Notes: generated by a model not told the origin, from the sequence alone. DNA of 64,000 nt from JAGXLC01 sp964585385 (GCA_964585385.1 CAZPDP010000009.1:29603-93602), one strand, 5' to 3'; shown: positions 1 to 9,505, numbered from the stretch's first letter. A program made the numbers and translations.

Positions 1-3000
1 CTGAACAATATTTCCCTTCTTATCTTTCACATTAAATGTAAGTTCATAATACACCGGATTCAAAGTTACATCCACTGTTGTATCTTTATGAATTGTTACC
101 TCATCTTTTACAGGATTACACTCTGGTGCGGTTGCCGTATAAGGTAATCTGCTGCCATATTCCCGGTTCTTGAATGAAACAATGGCATCCTGTGTTGTTT
201 TAACTGAATCTCCCAGTCTTACCTCACCTTCGATGGGTTGATTCTTGTCATCAAAAAGACGGAAAGTAACAGTATAATTTCTCGGCTCCAGAATAACTTG
301 TTTCTCTGTCGATTCTGAAACATTTACGATTCCTGTAACTTCATGGTATCCTCCTTTATTGACTGTATAAGAATACTTCTTTTCTTCCAGCAGGAACCAT
401 GCCTTTCCGTTTGAATTTGAATAACTGGAAAAATCGTTTACGGTAATTTTAGCTCCTTCTATGGGACCGGAATCATCAGTGACTGTAAATTCTACAGAAT
501 CCACACAAGCCACGTAGGCTTCCCACCCGGATTTTCTTATTGAGTAGTCCGAAGAAAATTTAAAGGTAAGTGCCCCGGAAGTATCTGTTGAAAGCAGGGT
601 GTCAGGCGGGTTACTATTGTCAAAGTTCCCAAGCACCGCACTTTCACTGCCTGGGCCGTTATAAACCGTTAACTGATCATAGGTGTCTTCCACTGCAAAT
701 TCTTTGAAGACAGCTCTTATTCTGTTGCCTGTTCCGGCAGGAAGGAAAGTAATGATGTGACTCTCGTCATTGGAATAATAATTTTCCGGACCCCCTGAAT
801 CAAAGAAATTGGCTGAACAGGTATAAACTGAATCTGCCTCACTTATTCTGTAATCGGGTACATCACCGATAATGACCTCTCGGTTACGGGTAAGATAAAA
901 TTGCTCTTTTTCTCCTGCTTTTGTATTAATTTCAAGTGAAGCAACTGTTTCTGCGGGTGTAAGTTCATCAGCGCTCACTTTAAAAACAGCAATACCTGAC
1001 GAACCCGCCCCAATGGCATCTTTAACTGTATAGGCTGAATCTATCAGGGTGATATAGGGGTTTCCGGCAGGTACATTCAATAATGCTGAGACATTAGAAA
1101 CTACAGCATGTCCTTTATTTTGTATTTCTACTTCAAGGTTGGCAGTTTCTCCGGGATCGAAAATGTTATCCCCATTCCCTTCCTGGTTATCTTTCACAGT
1201 TATACTTCCAATCTCTAATTTCGGTGCATTGAGTGTTATTGAAAACTTGTTTTCCCAGGAAATGGAGGAGTCTGCATCGCTCTTACCTGTTATATGGTAT
1301 TCAAACTCTGCCTTGTGCTGATCCTCTATCGAGTCACTAACAACAAATGTGAAGGCTTTGACAAAAATTGTATCAGCAGCAGGACCAATGGAATCAATAG
1401 TATGGATGCTATCCAGAAGAGTTATATAGGGATCGTTTGTGAAAAGCGTATCTTTCAAATCATGAGCCGGGTCAGAGTTGCTGAGATTCCTGAGCCGGAT
1501 ATTCATGCGCAATGTGTCCCCGTAATCTGCCTGGTTGTTGGTGTCTTCTTCTAATGAGTATTCTTCAAAAGAAATATAAGGTTCATCGCTTGCAATAATT
1601 GAAATTTCTTTGATGGCAGGCTTTTTATTCTGTGCTGTTACTACAAGCGTAGCTTGACCGGGTTCTTCAAGCGGATCAAAATTCAATTTAATGTCTCCAT
1701 TTTCATCAGCAGTACCCGCTGCCAGAAACTGGCCATCCAATGATAAACCCACGTAAGCATACGGTTCTGTATTAACCGTTAAATCATTCATACCTATTAC
1801 CAGTTCATCTGGTGAAACCGACAAACTTGATGTACCTGGCTTTTTTAGGTAAGGCATAACGGAAGGATCTCCAAGAAGATGATAAACCTCCCAGTAATAT
1901 TTTCTTAACGAGGACGATGAAGATTCCACGGCCAGGTTCCCTGCTGCAGGTATCTGGCCCTGTGCAATATACCACTCTGAAATGTCTTCTTCATGGGTAT
2001 GAAACATCCGATCGAAAATACCCAGGGAACTTTCTTCATAAGTAGGGTCTGCAACAATGGAACTAGTAAGGCCAACGGCCCACCAGTAATCTTCATCCCA
2101 GTAGGTATCAGCCGAACCACCCACATAACCTATGGCTCCTTTATTTTCAGCTCTTAGCGCATTCTCTGCAAAACTTTCATTATACTCAAAGCGTGCTGAT
2201 TCGCAGCAATTACCAATCCATATTCCATATTTGTCCTGGTTGGTAAGATTAGTTATATCTGAATTGCTTAATCTCGGATTAGACCAACCGCTTGGTGAGC
2301 AATGGGCTGTATAATTAGCCAGGGAAACACCACGGCTGATGTTGCTCATTATGGAATCATGGATGGCTGAATTGCCGTTTGGAGGATCCTGAAGATAAGC
2401 ATGTGCTGTAATATCATTGGCCTCATTGAAGTAATAGCTTGTCGCATAATTAATTTGTCCATTAGCATGAGTGGACTCATAAGAAGCGTCATCTCCTGCA
2501 ACAAGTAAGGCTTCTGAAAGATATGCCGGGTCTGCCATCTCAAGCTTCTCGTATCCAAGGGTTTTGTCAACCTGTATCTGCACTTGTTGCTCTGTGTCCG
2601 CTGAAAACCTGCCGTAAAAAACCTCAGGGAAATAATCTCCTGTATATTCACAATAATAAAGGTCAGTGTAGTGACTTCCAGTTTCACCGCTCCATGAGGG
2701 TATAATATCAATATCCCCAACAAAAAGGACAAATGTAGGTGGTGTGGGATCCGGGTTTTCATATAAATCTTTCAGGTAGGCTTTTATTTCAGACCTGGAG
2801 GTTCCAATAGAATCTGTATAGCCTTCTTTGACATGAAAACCTTTCAATCTTTTCCATTCAATCAAAGGCTGCAGTTCGTCTTCAAACATTCGGTCTGAAA
2901 TAACCACGTAAGTGATAGGGGAAGAGGTTGGCAGGGCTTTCTCTTCAATACCCGTATTCAAAGCAATTGACTTTACCTGATGGAAGTAAGGATTGTAATC

Positions 3001-3642
3001 TTCCTTATTATTTATGTTTGCTTCCTTGCCGGTTGATACAAAATGAATCTTTACTCTGACTTTATGGGTAATCTCAAGCACATTTCTTGCAGGATTATAC
3101 CGGAAAGGATTGATTTCAATCCTGCCCAGTTTGGTTCCTCTCATTATCCCGGCCTCTTCATATTTCAATAATTCTCTCCCTGTAAACTGATCACGGGTAT
3201 AAACTTCTTCTCTTAATTGCAAATCAAAGGAGTCTATGGGTCTGTCCTTAACAGCCGGTGGCTGAGCTGGTATAATTTTATGCGAAATACCTTTTTTATC
3301 TAATTCAACCACTTTCTCATCGGACTCTATTACTTCTACACGGACTTCTTTGTTTTGCGGTATTTTAATAACCCGGTTATAAGAAGGCAAATCGGGATAA
3401 CCTGCGCGGAAGGATTTTACAAGTCCATCAACGTATATCTTTTCAAAAACACCCTTTTGAGTTTCCTGCTCGGTAAACTGAACCGGTCCAAGCTGAATAT
3501 CAAGAACAAAGCCATCGGCACCGGATTGAGCAACTTCATAAGAAGATACTTCTTTCTCGTTTAAAGATAAACTCTGCTGCTTTTGAGAAAAAGCAACAGA
3601 AGATATCAGCATGAAGGCGGTAATAAAAATCAGTCTGCACAT
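1..3642 (-). CDS. Gingipain-like (Kgp-type) C25 cysteine protease, secreted, 3' end beyond window
   Basis: The frame is open from an ATG at 3642 to the window edge (1,214 codons), so the C-terminus is missing. Residues 1-20 form a signal peptide (MCRLIFITAFMLISSVAFSQ). A propeptide-like region follows, then a caspase-fold peptidase C25 domain at about 230-600. The catalytic pair is visible: His447 in YTAHCSPSGW and Cys480 in IGNCCESARF. The 33-residue spacing equals that of P. gingivalis Kgp (His444/Cys477), and the downstream motif GAIGYVGGSADTYW is also Kgp-like. After the peptidase come an Ig-like domain, repeated CARDB-type beta modules, a CUB-like stretch and carboxypeptidase-regulatory-like modules. 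Family knowledge makes this a type IX secretion substrate, and a C-terminal sorting domain would be expected off the window edge. Whether it prefers Lys or Arg cannot be read from sequence alone. Confidence 0.88.
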   Translation of the reverse strand, partial: MCRLIFITAFMLISSVAFSQKQQSLSLNEKEVSSYEVAQSGADGFVLDIQLGPVQFTEQETQKGVFEKIYVDGLVKSFRAGYPDLPSYNRVIKIPQNKEVRVEVIESDEKVVELDKKGISHKIIPAQPPAVKDRPIDSFDLQLREEVYTRDQFTGRELLKYEEAGIMRGTKLGRIEINPFRYNPARNVLEITHKVRVKIHFVSTGKEANINNKEDYNPYFHQVKSIALNTGIEEKALPTSSPITYVVISDRMFEDELQPLIEWKRLKGFHVKEGYTDSIGTSRSEIKAYLKDLYENPDPTPPTFVLFVGDIDIIPSWSGETGSHYTDLYYCEYTGDYFPEVFYGRFSADTEQQVQIQVDKTLGYEKLEMADPAYLSEALLVAGDDASYESTHANGQINYATSYYFNEANDITAHAYLQDPPNGNSAIHDSIMSNISRGVSLANYTAHCSPSGWSNPRLSNSDITNLTNQDKYGIWIGNCCESARFEYNESFAENALRAENKGAIGYVGGSADTYWDEDYWWAVGLTSSIVADPTYEESSLGIFDRMFHTHEEDISEWYIAQGQIPAAGNLAVESSSSSLRKYYWEVYHLLGDPSVMPYLKKPGTSSLSVSPDELVIGMNDLTVNTEPYAYVGLSLDGQFLAAGTADENGDIKLNFDPLEEPGQATLVVTAQNKKPAIKEISIIASDEPYISFEEYSLEEDTNNQADYGDTLRMNIRLRNLSNSDPAHDLKDTLFTNDPYITLLDSIHTIDSIGPAADTIFVKAFTFVVSDSIEDQHKAEFEYHITGKSDADSSISWENKFSITLNAPKLEIGSITVKDNQEGNGDNIFDPGETANLEVEIQNKGHAVVSNVSALLNVPAGNPYITLIDSAYTVKDAIGAGSSGIAVFKVSADELTPAETVASLEINTKAGEKEQFYLTRNREVIIGDVPDYRISEADSVYTCSANFFDSGGPENYYSNDESHIITFLPAGTGNRIRAVFKEFAVEDTYDQLTVYNGPGSESAVLGNFDNSNPPDTLLSTDTSGALTFKFSSDYSIRKSGWEAYVACVDSVEFTVTDDSGPIEGAKITVNDFSSYSNSNGKAWFLLEEKKYSYTVNKGGYHEVTGIVNVSESTEKQVILEPRNYTVTFRLFDDKNQPIEGEVRLGDSVKTTQDAIVSFKNREYGSRLPYTATAPECNPVKDEVTIHKDTTVDVTLNPVYYELTFNVKDKKGNIVQ

Positions 3643-3690
3643 ATCATTATCTTCTTCAATACTAACGTTACAATATAATGTATACGAAAG

Positions 3691-3707
3691 GAACAATCAA
3701 ATTGTTC
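3691..3707. promoter_or_regulatory. Inverted repeat upstream of the C25 protease gene
   Basis: GAACAAT-caa-ATTGTTC is a perfect 7-base inverted repeat with a 3-base spacer. It lies about 50 bases upstream of the protease start codon on the minus strand. It is not followed by a T-run, so it is not a terminator. It could be an operator or a 5'-UTR hairpin. No clear -7 box was found next to it. Confidence 0.3.
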
Positions 3708-3834
3708 AGTATAAATAAGAAAACTATTCTTTTCTTTACCAAAGACAGATTTAAAAATATACTCAAAATTGTATCTCAAGTAATTAGCATCTCCGTCTTT
3801 ATTTTTTCCTTTCCAATATATTTTTAAACCTCTT

Positions 3835-3896
3835 CTAGCCCGAATAATTAACTTCGTTGAGGGCTTCGCCGTTCATGAATTATTCCTATCTCCGAT
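3835..3896 (+). repeat. Dispersed intergenic repeat, copy with a 24-base insertion
   Basis: The stretch starts CTAGCCCGAATAATT and ends CATGAATTATTCCTATCTCCGAT. The reverse complement of 45941-45978 carries the same two blocks joined directly. In this copy 24 bases (3850-3873) separate the two halves of the AATAATTCATGAATTATT palindrome. It lies between two genes transcribed on the minus strand and is not coding. Confidence 0.6.
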
Positions 3897-3908
3897 AAAA
3901 ATATTAAA

Positions 3909-4220
3909 CTAATTGTTTACTTTCCCAATTTTCTTTTCAATGGATTCAATTTTACCTTTCAGTCGGTTGCTTTTGTTCTTCCTTACATCCATTTTCACAG
4001 AAGAATAGATCCGGCTTGCATTTTTTTCCAGAATGTCATGAGAATTTTGTATTACTGCAAGGGCCTCAGCCATAGTTTCTGTTTCTACAATAGTGCCCAT
4101 TGCCGTTAGCTTGTAAGGATGACCCGAATTTTTAATCATCTCTATAACTTTAGAAACCTCGTCGCTAACGCTTTCTCCCTTATCTGTCGGGAACATTGAA
4201 AATTCCAATAGTACTGACAT
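3909..4220 (-). CDS. MTH1187 family thiamine-binding protein
   Basis: A 103-residue protein with the ferredoxin-like fold pattern of the MTH1187/YkoF family (formerly DUF77): an MSVLLEFSMFPTDKGESVS start, a YKLTAMGTIVE core and a lysine-rich tail. Family members bind thiamine or hydroxymethylpyrimidine-like ligands in the cytoplasm and are thought to buffer or sense them. The gene begins 12 bases after the stop of the upstream lipoprotein gene, so the two are probably co-transcribed. No thiamine pathway genes are nearby. Family assignment is good; the physiological ligand is inferred. Confidence 0.82.
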   Translation of the reverse strand: MSVLLEFSMFPTDKGESVSDEVSKVIEMIKNSGHPYKLTAMGTIVETETMAEALAVIQNSHDILEKNASRIYSSVKMDVRKNKSNRLKGKIESIEKKIGKVNN

Positions 4221-4232
4221 AATATTTGGTTT

Positions 4233-6125
4233 TTAGGGTTTGCTTTCTTTTTGATTGTTCTGTTTCCACTCCAGATCCATTTCCCAGTTTGCCCTGACTT
4301 CTATATTTTCCGGATAATACCTGATTTTTTCAGGTTGCCGGTGCTCAAGGTAATCTCCTGTATCCCATTCTTTATTTCCGTTTTCATCGAAAATCAAACG
4401 GAACTTATATTTTCCCGGATGAATATAATGAAAACCTACGGGATTTCCGGGTATTTGCTTCAGCCACTTTTCTCTGACTATTTCTCCGGTTTCCTTTAAT
4501 AACTGTATAATGAATGGACCGCTATCTTCCTGAAAATTTAAAGTAAGCGCCAAAGTTCCGTAATAATCTTCTTCACGTGTTGAAAAATTCATTTGCAGAG
4601 TATCATGGTAAAACTCGTAGACCGTATATACACTTTGCGGAAGTATAATAAACCGGTATTTTGTTCCGGGTTTCCATTCCGTTTTACCTTTCAGAGAATA
4701 AAGGTTGTTTTCAACTTTTTCAATTGATAATTCCTGTTCTCTAAAAAGGGTATCCTCGGATTCCCACAAGCAAATTCTGGTAGTATCAAATGACTTTAGA
4801 GGATATTTTGATTGAATACTTATTTCCTGGTTCAAATCCACCCTTTTGCCCTCTGAAAGATTAACAGTCAAGGGTATTGTATCCAACCGGGGTTTCTCTT
4901 CCTGTTCGGTAAATTTATACCGGAAATCAACAGTATCTACCTGCCAGTATAGTTGATTTAAAGAGTCTCTTCTTTGATAGCTCACTTCATAGGTTAGTTT
5001 CTCCCTGTTATAAAGAGATGAATCCTTAAGCCAGAAAGCAACTGTGTCAGGGGACCCATTTTTCTCCCTGATATACAAATCCCCCGGGTGCTCCATGCTA
5101 TCAATTAAACTCATTCTGATACTGTCAATAACAGGCCGGTTAAAAACAAATGCCAGTTTCCTTTTGTCTTTTCTGAGATTGGTTTTCAGGTACTGGCGTC
5201 GATTTTCTTCATTAAAAAGTTTGAAATTTCTCTGCTGGGCAGTATACCCAACATACCTATTATAAATTACGGTATCAATCAGCAGGCTATCTTCATCTCC
5301 CAGCATTAAAGTATCCGATATTACCTCTCCATTTTTTATCCGAATGATGGAATCTGTTATTGGACGTTCCTCTTCCGGACCAATAAGAGTATCCTCAAAT
5401 ATGGTGTCATGTATCTCAATCGGTTCCTTCACAAAATGCAGCAGTGAATCCTGAAAGGCAATTTTCTCTTCCGGCATATCATAAATGTAATTGCTGTTCT
5501 TATCATTCAGGGCAAAAAGTTTAAAGCTGTCCAGCCTGATGTTTCCGATATAATATTCTCCCTTTTCATCGGTCCTCCCAACATATTCCGGAAGCTGCTC
5601 AAGAGGAACAGAATCCCGGTTTTCGCTGTATAGCATAACAAGTATATTTTCCTGTGGTTCCATAGTGAAAGCATCTAACACTTTACCTGTTAATTCCAGG
5701 GAATCAAGCTCATCACCGGTGGAAAAAACATATCTGAAATTCTTGATTGGGTTTCCTTCATGGAAGTCAACTATAGAATTCCCAAAATTGAGGGTATAGG
5801 TTGTTGAGTCTTTTAATATATCCTCAATTTCAACCTCTATATGTTTTCCTTTCCCCGTGATTATTGGATCTTCTTCAAACGGAGGCGAACTGATAAACTG
5901 CTTTTTAATATCCTTGAGTTCTACAAATTCATTAAATTCAATTTCAATTTCTTTTGAATCAAAATTCACGGAATAATTAGGAGGGGCAAATCGTATCGGT
6001 ACCGGTGGTATTGTATCTCTTGGTCCACCTGTAGGGCTCACTACCTTCGCGCAATTGGAAAAAAATGCACCTGATAAAACAGCGAGAAGCAACAAATAGG
6101 TTATAGGTTCAATTTTAGTTTTCAT
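4233..6125 (-). CDS. Ig-like (Big_5) domain lipoprotein
   Basis: A 630-residue protein with an N-terminal hydrophobic signal and a probable lipidated Cys26 (FFSNCAK; an unusual lipobox, but with the C-x-K pattern common in Bacteroidota). Residues about 33-130 match the Big_5 Ig-like domain typical of Bacteroidota surface lipoproteins (PTGGPRDTIPPVP, then EIEFNEFVELKD). The remainder is beta-rich and repetitive, with a C-terminal FDENGNKEWDTGDYL segment typical of the same family. It is probably anchored in the outer membrane. No specific role can be assigned. It heads a short operon with the thiamine-binding protein. Confidence 0.78.
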   Translation of the reverse strand: MKTKIEPITYLLLLAVLSGAFFSNCAKVVSPTGGPRDTIPPVPIRFAPPNYSVNFDSKEIEIEFNEFVELKDIKKQFISSPPFEEDPIITGKGKHIEVEIEDILKDSTTYTLNFGNSIVDFHEGNPIKNFRYVFSTGDELDSLELTGKVLDAFTMEPQENILVMLYSENRDSVPLEQLPEYVGRTDEKGEYYIGNIRLDSFKLFALNDKNSNYIYDMPEEKIAFQDSLLHFVKEPIEIHDTIFEDTLIGPEEERPITDSIIRIKNGEVISDTLMLGDEDSLLIDTVIYNRYVGYTAQQRNFKLFNEENRRQYLKTNLRKDKRKLAFVFNRPVIDSIRMSLIDSMEHPGDLYIREKNGSPDTVAFWLKDSSLYNREKLTYEVSYQRRDSLNQLYWQVDTVDFRYKFTEQEEKPRLDTIPLTVNLSEGKRVDLNQEISIQSKYPLKSFDTTRICLWESEDTLFREQELSIEKVENNLYSLKGKTEWKPGTKYRFIILPQSVYTVYEFYHDTLQMNFSTREEDYYGTLALTLNFQEDSGPFIIQLLKETGEIVREKWLKQIPGNPVGFHYIHPGKYKFRLIFDENGNKEWDTGDYLEHRQPEKIRYYPENIEVRANWEMDLEWKQNNQKESKP

Positions 6126-6142
6126 AAGCTAAATCATTATCG

Positions 6143-6150
6143 CAAACATA
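6143..6150 (-). promoter_or_regulatory. Predicted -7 element (TATGTTTG) for the Big_5 lipoprotein operon
   Basis: The minus strand reads TATGTTTG, an exact match to the Bacteroidota TAnnTTTG -7 box, 18 bases upstream of the lipoprotein start codon. No convincing -33 TTTG is seen at the usual distance. Confidence 0.45.
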
Positions 6151-6171
6151 ACAATAATCAAAATTATTTTC

Positions 6172-6179
6172 TACTTTTG
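6172..6179 (+). promoter_or_regulatory. Predicted -7 element (TACTTTTG) for lgt
   Basis: TACTTTTG matches TAnnTTTG exactly and lies 24 bases before the lgt ATG. It is divergent from the lipoprotein promoter in the same short spacer. Confidence 0.5.
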
Positions 6180-6203
6180 TCTTACAAATTAACTATTTGA
6201 ACT

Positions 6204-7016
6204 ATGTTTTTAAACTATATCACCTGGAACGTTGACCCTGAAATTTTCAGCATTGGACCTCTCTCAGTGAGATATTACGGTTTGTTTTTTGCTCTTGCCT
6301 TTGTTCTGGGCTACTACATATTCACCAAAATATTCAAAATAGAAAAAATCACTGTCGAGGTACTGGACCGGTTAACTATTTATATGGTTGTAGGCACGGT
6401 TTTGGGTGCACGGCTTGGCCATGTCTTTTTTTACCAACCCGATTATTACCTGAGCAATCCTCTCGAAATCCTTGCTATCTGGCACGGCGGACTGGCAAGT
6501 CACGGAGCTGCCATAGGTATACTCATAGCACTCTATCTTTTTACAAGAAAAGAAAAGAAGCCTTTTATATGGATACTGGACCGTATTGTTATAGCCGTGG
6601 CGCTGGCCGGTTTCTTTATCCGTATGGGTAACCTCATGAATTCTGAAATATATGGCATACAAACCGAACTGCCCTGGGGTTTTATTTTTGTCAGAAATAA
6701 TGAGATGGTGCCTAAACATCCTACTCAAATCTATGAAGCACTCTCCTATCTTCTGATATTCATTGTCCTTTTTAGAATTTATTTCAGCAATAAAAAAAAC
6801 ATCAAGCCAGGCATTAACTTTAGCCTTTTTCTCATCCTTGTTTTTACTGCTCGTTTTCTTATTGAGTTCATCAAAGAAGTGCAAGTACCTTTTGAACAGC
6901 GTATGGCCCTAAATATGGGGCAAATCCTTAGTTTGCCGTTTATCATTTTCGGAGTTATTCTCCTCTATTTTTCATTAAAAGGTAAAATAAGAGGAAGGCA
7001 ACCGAAAACAAGCTGA
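6204..7016 (+). CDS. lgt: Prolipoprotein diacylglyceryl transferase Lgt
   Basis: A 270-residue polytopic inner-membrane enzyme that transfers diacylglycerol from phosphatidylglycerol to the lipobox cysteine of prolipoproteins, the first step of lipoprotein maturation. About seven membrane helices can be read. Family signatures are present: WHGGLASHG with His100 (E. coli His103 equivalent), and IRMGNLMNSE with Arg140 (the GRxGNFxNxE motif). Length is normal. The start is supported by a -7 box 24 bases upstream. It sits divergent from a lipoprotein gene and just upstream of a lipoprotein-type efflux adaptor. Confidence 0.96.
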   Translation: MFLNYITWNVDPEIFSIGPLSVRYYGLFFALAFVLGYYIFTKIFKIEKITVEVLDRLTIYMVVGTVLGARLGHVFFYQPDYYLSNPLEILAIWHGGLASHGAAIGILIALYLFTRKEKKPFIWILDRIVIAVALAGFFIRMGNLMNSEIYGIQTELPWGFIFVRNNEMVPKHPTQIYEALSYLLIFIVLFRIYFSNKKNIKPGINFSLFLILVFTARFLIEFIKEVQVPFEQRMALNMGQILSLPFIIFGVILLYFSLKGKIRGRQPKTS

Positions 7017-7071
7017 TATCTCCTTTTTCTAAAAAATTTCATACATTTGATATAACCAATGGAAAGTAACC

Positions 7072-8325
7072 ATGCCTGTTGTTTTGCAAAAGAATTATAA
7101 GTCTTCACTTCTTGCTTACATAGCTTTTATGCTTCTGGTTCTGCCTCTCCTAAGCAACAATGCTTACAGTCAGAGACTTCAGGAAGACACCATAAAAGCG
7201 CTTACTCTGGAAGAAGCCGTAAGCCTGGCATTGGATAACAATTTCCAGATTAAGAATTCAAGACTCAATATTAAAAAAGCCGGTTTATTAAAAAACGAGG
7301 CTATAAAAATCAACCCTACCCAGGCAAACTTATGGCAGGGACAAATTAATTCAGTCATTCATGATTACGCACTGGAAGTTGAACAGAATTTTGGTTCTCC
7401 TCTGGAATCATACTACTTATCAAAAAAAGCCAATCACCAGGAAAAATTAAGCGAGAAAGCTTTTGAACTCAAAAAAAGAGAAGTCAAAAAGGAAACACAA
7501 CTGGCCTATTTTGACTGGATTTATCTCCACCACAGGAAAAAACTTGTCAAAGAGCTCATGGACCATTACCAAGAGCTGGACCGTATTTCCAACATACGGA
7601 AGGAGCTGGGAGAAACAGATGAACTAAGCCGATTAACTGCTGAGGACGAATTTTTTAAATCAAAAATTGAATTAAAAAAAATACGAAACAAAATCAGCAT
7701 GGCCGAAAACAACCTAAAAATGCTGCTCAATACAAAGCATATTCTCAAACCCAAAACCGACACGCTAAGCCTTTATGCAATAAAACATCAGCCCCTGAGA
7801 GGGCAGGATCCAATTTCTCCGGCAGAAGAAAGGTATTACCAGGAAAAAATAGCAATACAAAATCTAGAAATCAAAGCACAAAAAGCTAAATTTTTTCCCC
7901 AAATAAAAGCAGGGTATTTCAATCAGCAGATAGATAACACAGGGGGATTCGAAGGATGGATGGTGGGAGTTTGTTTGCCGCTCTGGTTTTTTCCGCAAAA
8001 AGCAAAGGTTGAAGAAGCCAGAATTGATAAACTAATCGCTGAAAATAAACTTTTCCATCAAATGAAAAAGCAGGAAACAGCCATTAAAAATCTTTCCCAT
8101 CAACTGAATATTCACCATGAAGAAATAGTATATTTTTACACAACGGGGCTGAAAAAGGCTGAATTAATTATGAAGACGGCAGAAAAAAAATACCAGGAGG
8201 AGGAGATTGAATACAAGAGCTACCTTGAAAGCATTAAAAAAGCATATGAAATCAAAACAAATTATTTGAATGCAGTTAAAGCCTATAACAAAACTGCTGT
8301 GAAACTGGAATACTTCATCAATTAA
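7072..8325 (+). CDS. TolC family outer membrane efflux protein
   Basis: A 417-residue protein with an N-terminal hydrophobic signal (about 12-33, ending NNAYSQ). The motif LTLEEAVSLALDNNFQIKNSRLNI is typical of outer-membrane efflux (OEP) proteins, followed by long lysine- and glutamate-rich helices forming the periplasmic alpha-barrel. TolC-family trimers form the outer-membrane exit duct of tripartite efflux pumps, often metal or drug exporters of the CusC/CzcC type in this phylum. The adaptor gene starts 10 bases downstream. No RND, ABC or MFS pump gene lies beside the pair. Confidence 0.85.
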   Translation: MPVVLQKNYKSSLLAYIAFMLLVLPLLSNNAYSQRLQEDTIKALTLEEAVSLALDNNFQIKNSRLNIKKAGLLKNEAIKINPTQANLWQGQINSVIHDYALEVEQNFGSPLESYYLSKKANHQEKLSEKAFELKKREVKKETQLAYFDWIYLHHRKKLVKELMDHYQELDRISNIRKELGETDELSRLTAEDEFFKSKIELKKIRNKISMAENNLKMLLNTKHILKPKTDTLSLYAIKHQPLRGQDPISPAEERYYQEKIAIQNLEIKAQKAKFFPQIKAGYFNQQIDNTGGFEGWMVGVCLPLWFFPQKAKVEEARIDKLIAENKLFHQMKKQETAIKNLSHQLNIHHEEIVYFYTTGLKKAELIMKTAEKKYQEEEIEYKSYLESIKKAYEIKTNYLNAVKAYNKTAVKLEYFIN

Positions 8326-8335
8326 ATCAAATCTC

Positions 8336-9463
8336 ATGCATCAGAAATCTATTCTTGCTTTTATTATTATAATCATTCTGGGTTCCTGCCATAATAAACC
8401 CGAAAATGCTTCTGCCGAAAATATTGAATCCTCAAAAAATAAGGATTCTCTGGTTGTTCGAACACTTACCAAAGAAGAAAAGGCAACCCTCAAAACAGAA
8501 AAACTGAAAAAAAGAAATTTTCCCGATACAATACATTGCAAGGGAATTATTACCACCCTGCCAAAACATACTTATTCAGTATCACCGGCCCTCAAAGGTT
8601 TTTTAAAAAAATTTTTTCACAACCCGGGGGATCAGATAAAAAAAGGCGAACCCCTTGCTGTATTGACACATCCTGAATATCTTAAACTTCAGCAAAAATA
8701 TCTGACCACAAAATCTCACCATGAGTTCTACAAAACCAACTTTACCAGGCAAGGGGAATTGGCCATAGAAAGTGCGGGCAGTTTAAAAGAGATGCAAAAA
8801 GCACAAAGAGTTTTTGAGGAAAACGATGTCAGGCTGAAATCTCTCGAAAAACAACTATCAATGCTGAATATCGATAGCCGCAAGCTGGAAAAAGGGAATT
8901 TATCTTCTTCCCTAACCCTTTATGCTCCTGTCAGTGGAATCATTTCTGAATGCTACCTTAATACCGGCCAAATGGCCGATGAGAACAATCCCGTTTGCAA
9001 GATTATCGACAAATCCAAACTCGTGATTCAAATCAATATTCCCGGAAAATATATTAACCAGGTCCAAAAAGGCCGGGAAATGCAATTTTTCTTCAAAAAA
9101 GATACAATGTATAAAACAACCCTCATTCATATCACAAAAGCAATCCATAAAGGAGAAAGAAATTTTAAAGCTTACGCCGGAATTAACAACAAAACACAAG
9201 ATTACCATCCGGGCATGATAATTAAAACCATAATTCCGGTTGATTCAATAAAAAAATATGCGATTCCTGAAACAGCCATTGTGGAATATAAAAACGAGAA
9301 CTGGGTGTTTGTTGAAACACCTGCAGGTTATCAGTTAAAACAGGTTAAAACGGAACAAACAATGGACAATTACATTTCCATTAAAAATTATAAAGATTTA
9401 AAAAAAACCTCTATAGTAAGGACCGGTTCGGATCTGTTATATAAAAAATTAACCGGACAATAA
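8336..9463 (+). CDS. Efflux pump periplasmic adaptor (HlyD/CusB-like), lipoprotein
   Basis: A 375-residue membrane-fusion protein. The lipobox LGSC puts the lipidated cysteine at residue 18. A split biotinyl-lipoyl-like domain (GFLKKFFHNPGDQIKKGEPL, later LYAPVSGIISE) flanks a helical hairpin at about 120-190, and beta-barrel and membrane-proximal domains follow. These adaptors link an inner-membrane transporter to a TolC duct. It forms an operon with the preceding tolC-like gene. The missing pump must be encoded elsewhere or have been lost. Substrate is unknown; a metal is possible by similarity to CusB. Confidence 0.85.
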   Translation: MHQKSILAFIIIIILGSCHNKPENASAENIESSKNKDSLVVRTLTKEEKATLKTEKLKKRNFPDTIHCKGIITTLPKHTYSVSPALKGFLKKFFHNPGDQIKKGEPLAVLTHPEYLKLQQKYLTTKSHHEFYKTNFTRQGELAIESAGSLKEMQKAQRVFEENDVRLKSLEKQLSMLNIDSRKLEKGNLSSSLTLYAPVSGIISECYLNTGQMADENNPVCKIIDKSKLVIQINIPGKYINQVQKGREMQFFFKKDTMYKTTLIHITKAIHKGERNFKAYAGINNKTQDYHPGMIIKTIIPVDSIKKYAIPETAIVEYKNENWVFVETPAGYQLKQVKTEQTMDNYISIKNYKDLKKTSIVRTGSDLLYKKLTGQ

Positions 9464-9505
9464 AAAATCATATGTCCGTTTATGTAAATAATATTCGTGT
9501 TACGT

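Noticed and set aside
6372..6884. 170-residue reverse-strand ORF inside lgt
   Set aside because: It is antisense to a well-conserved gene, with no family resemblance.
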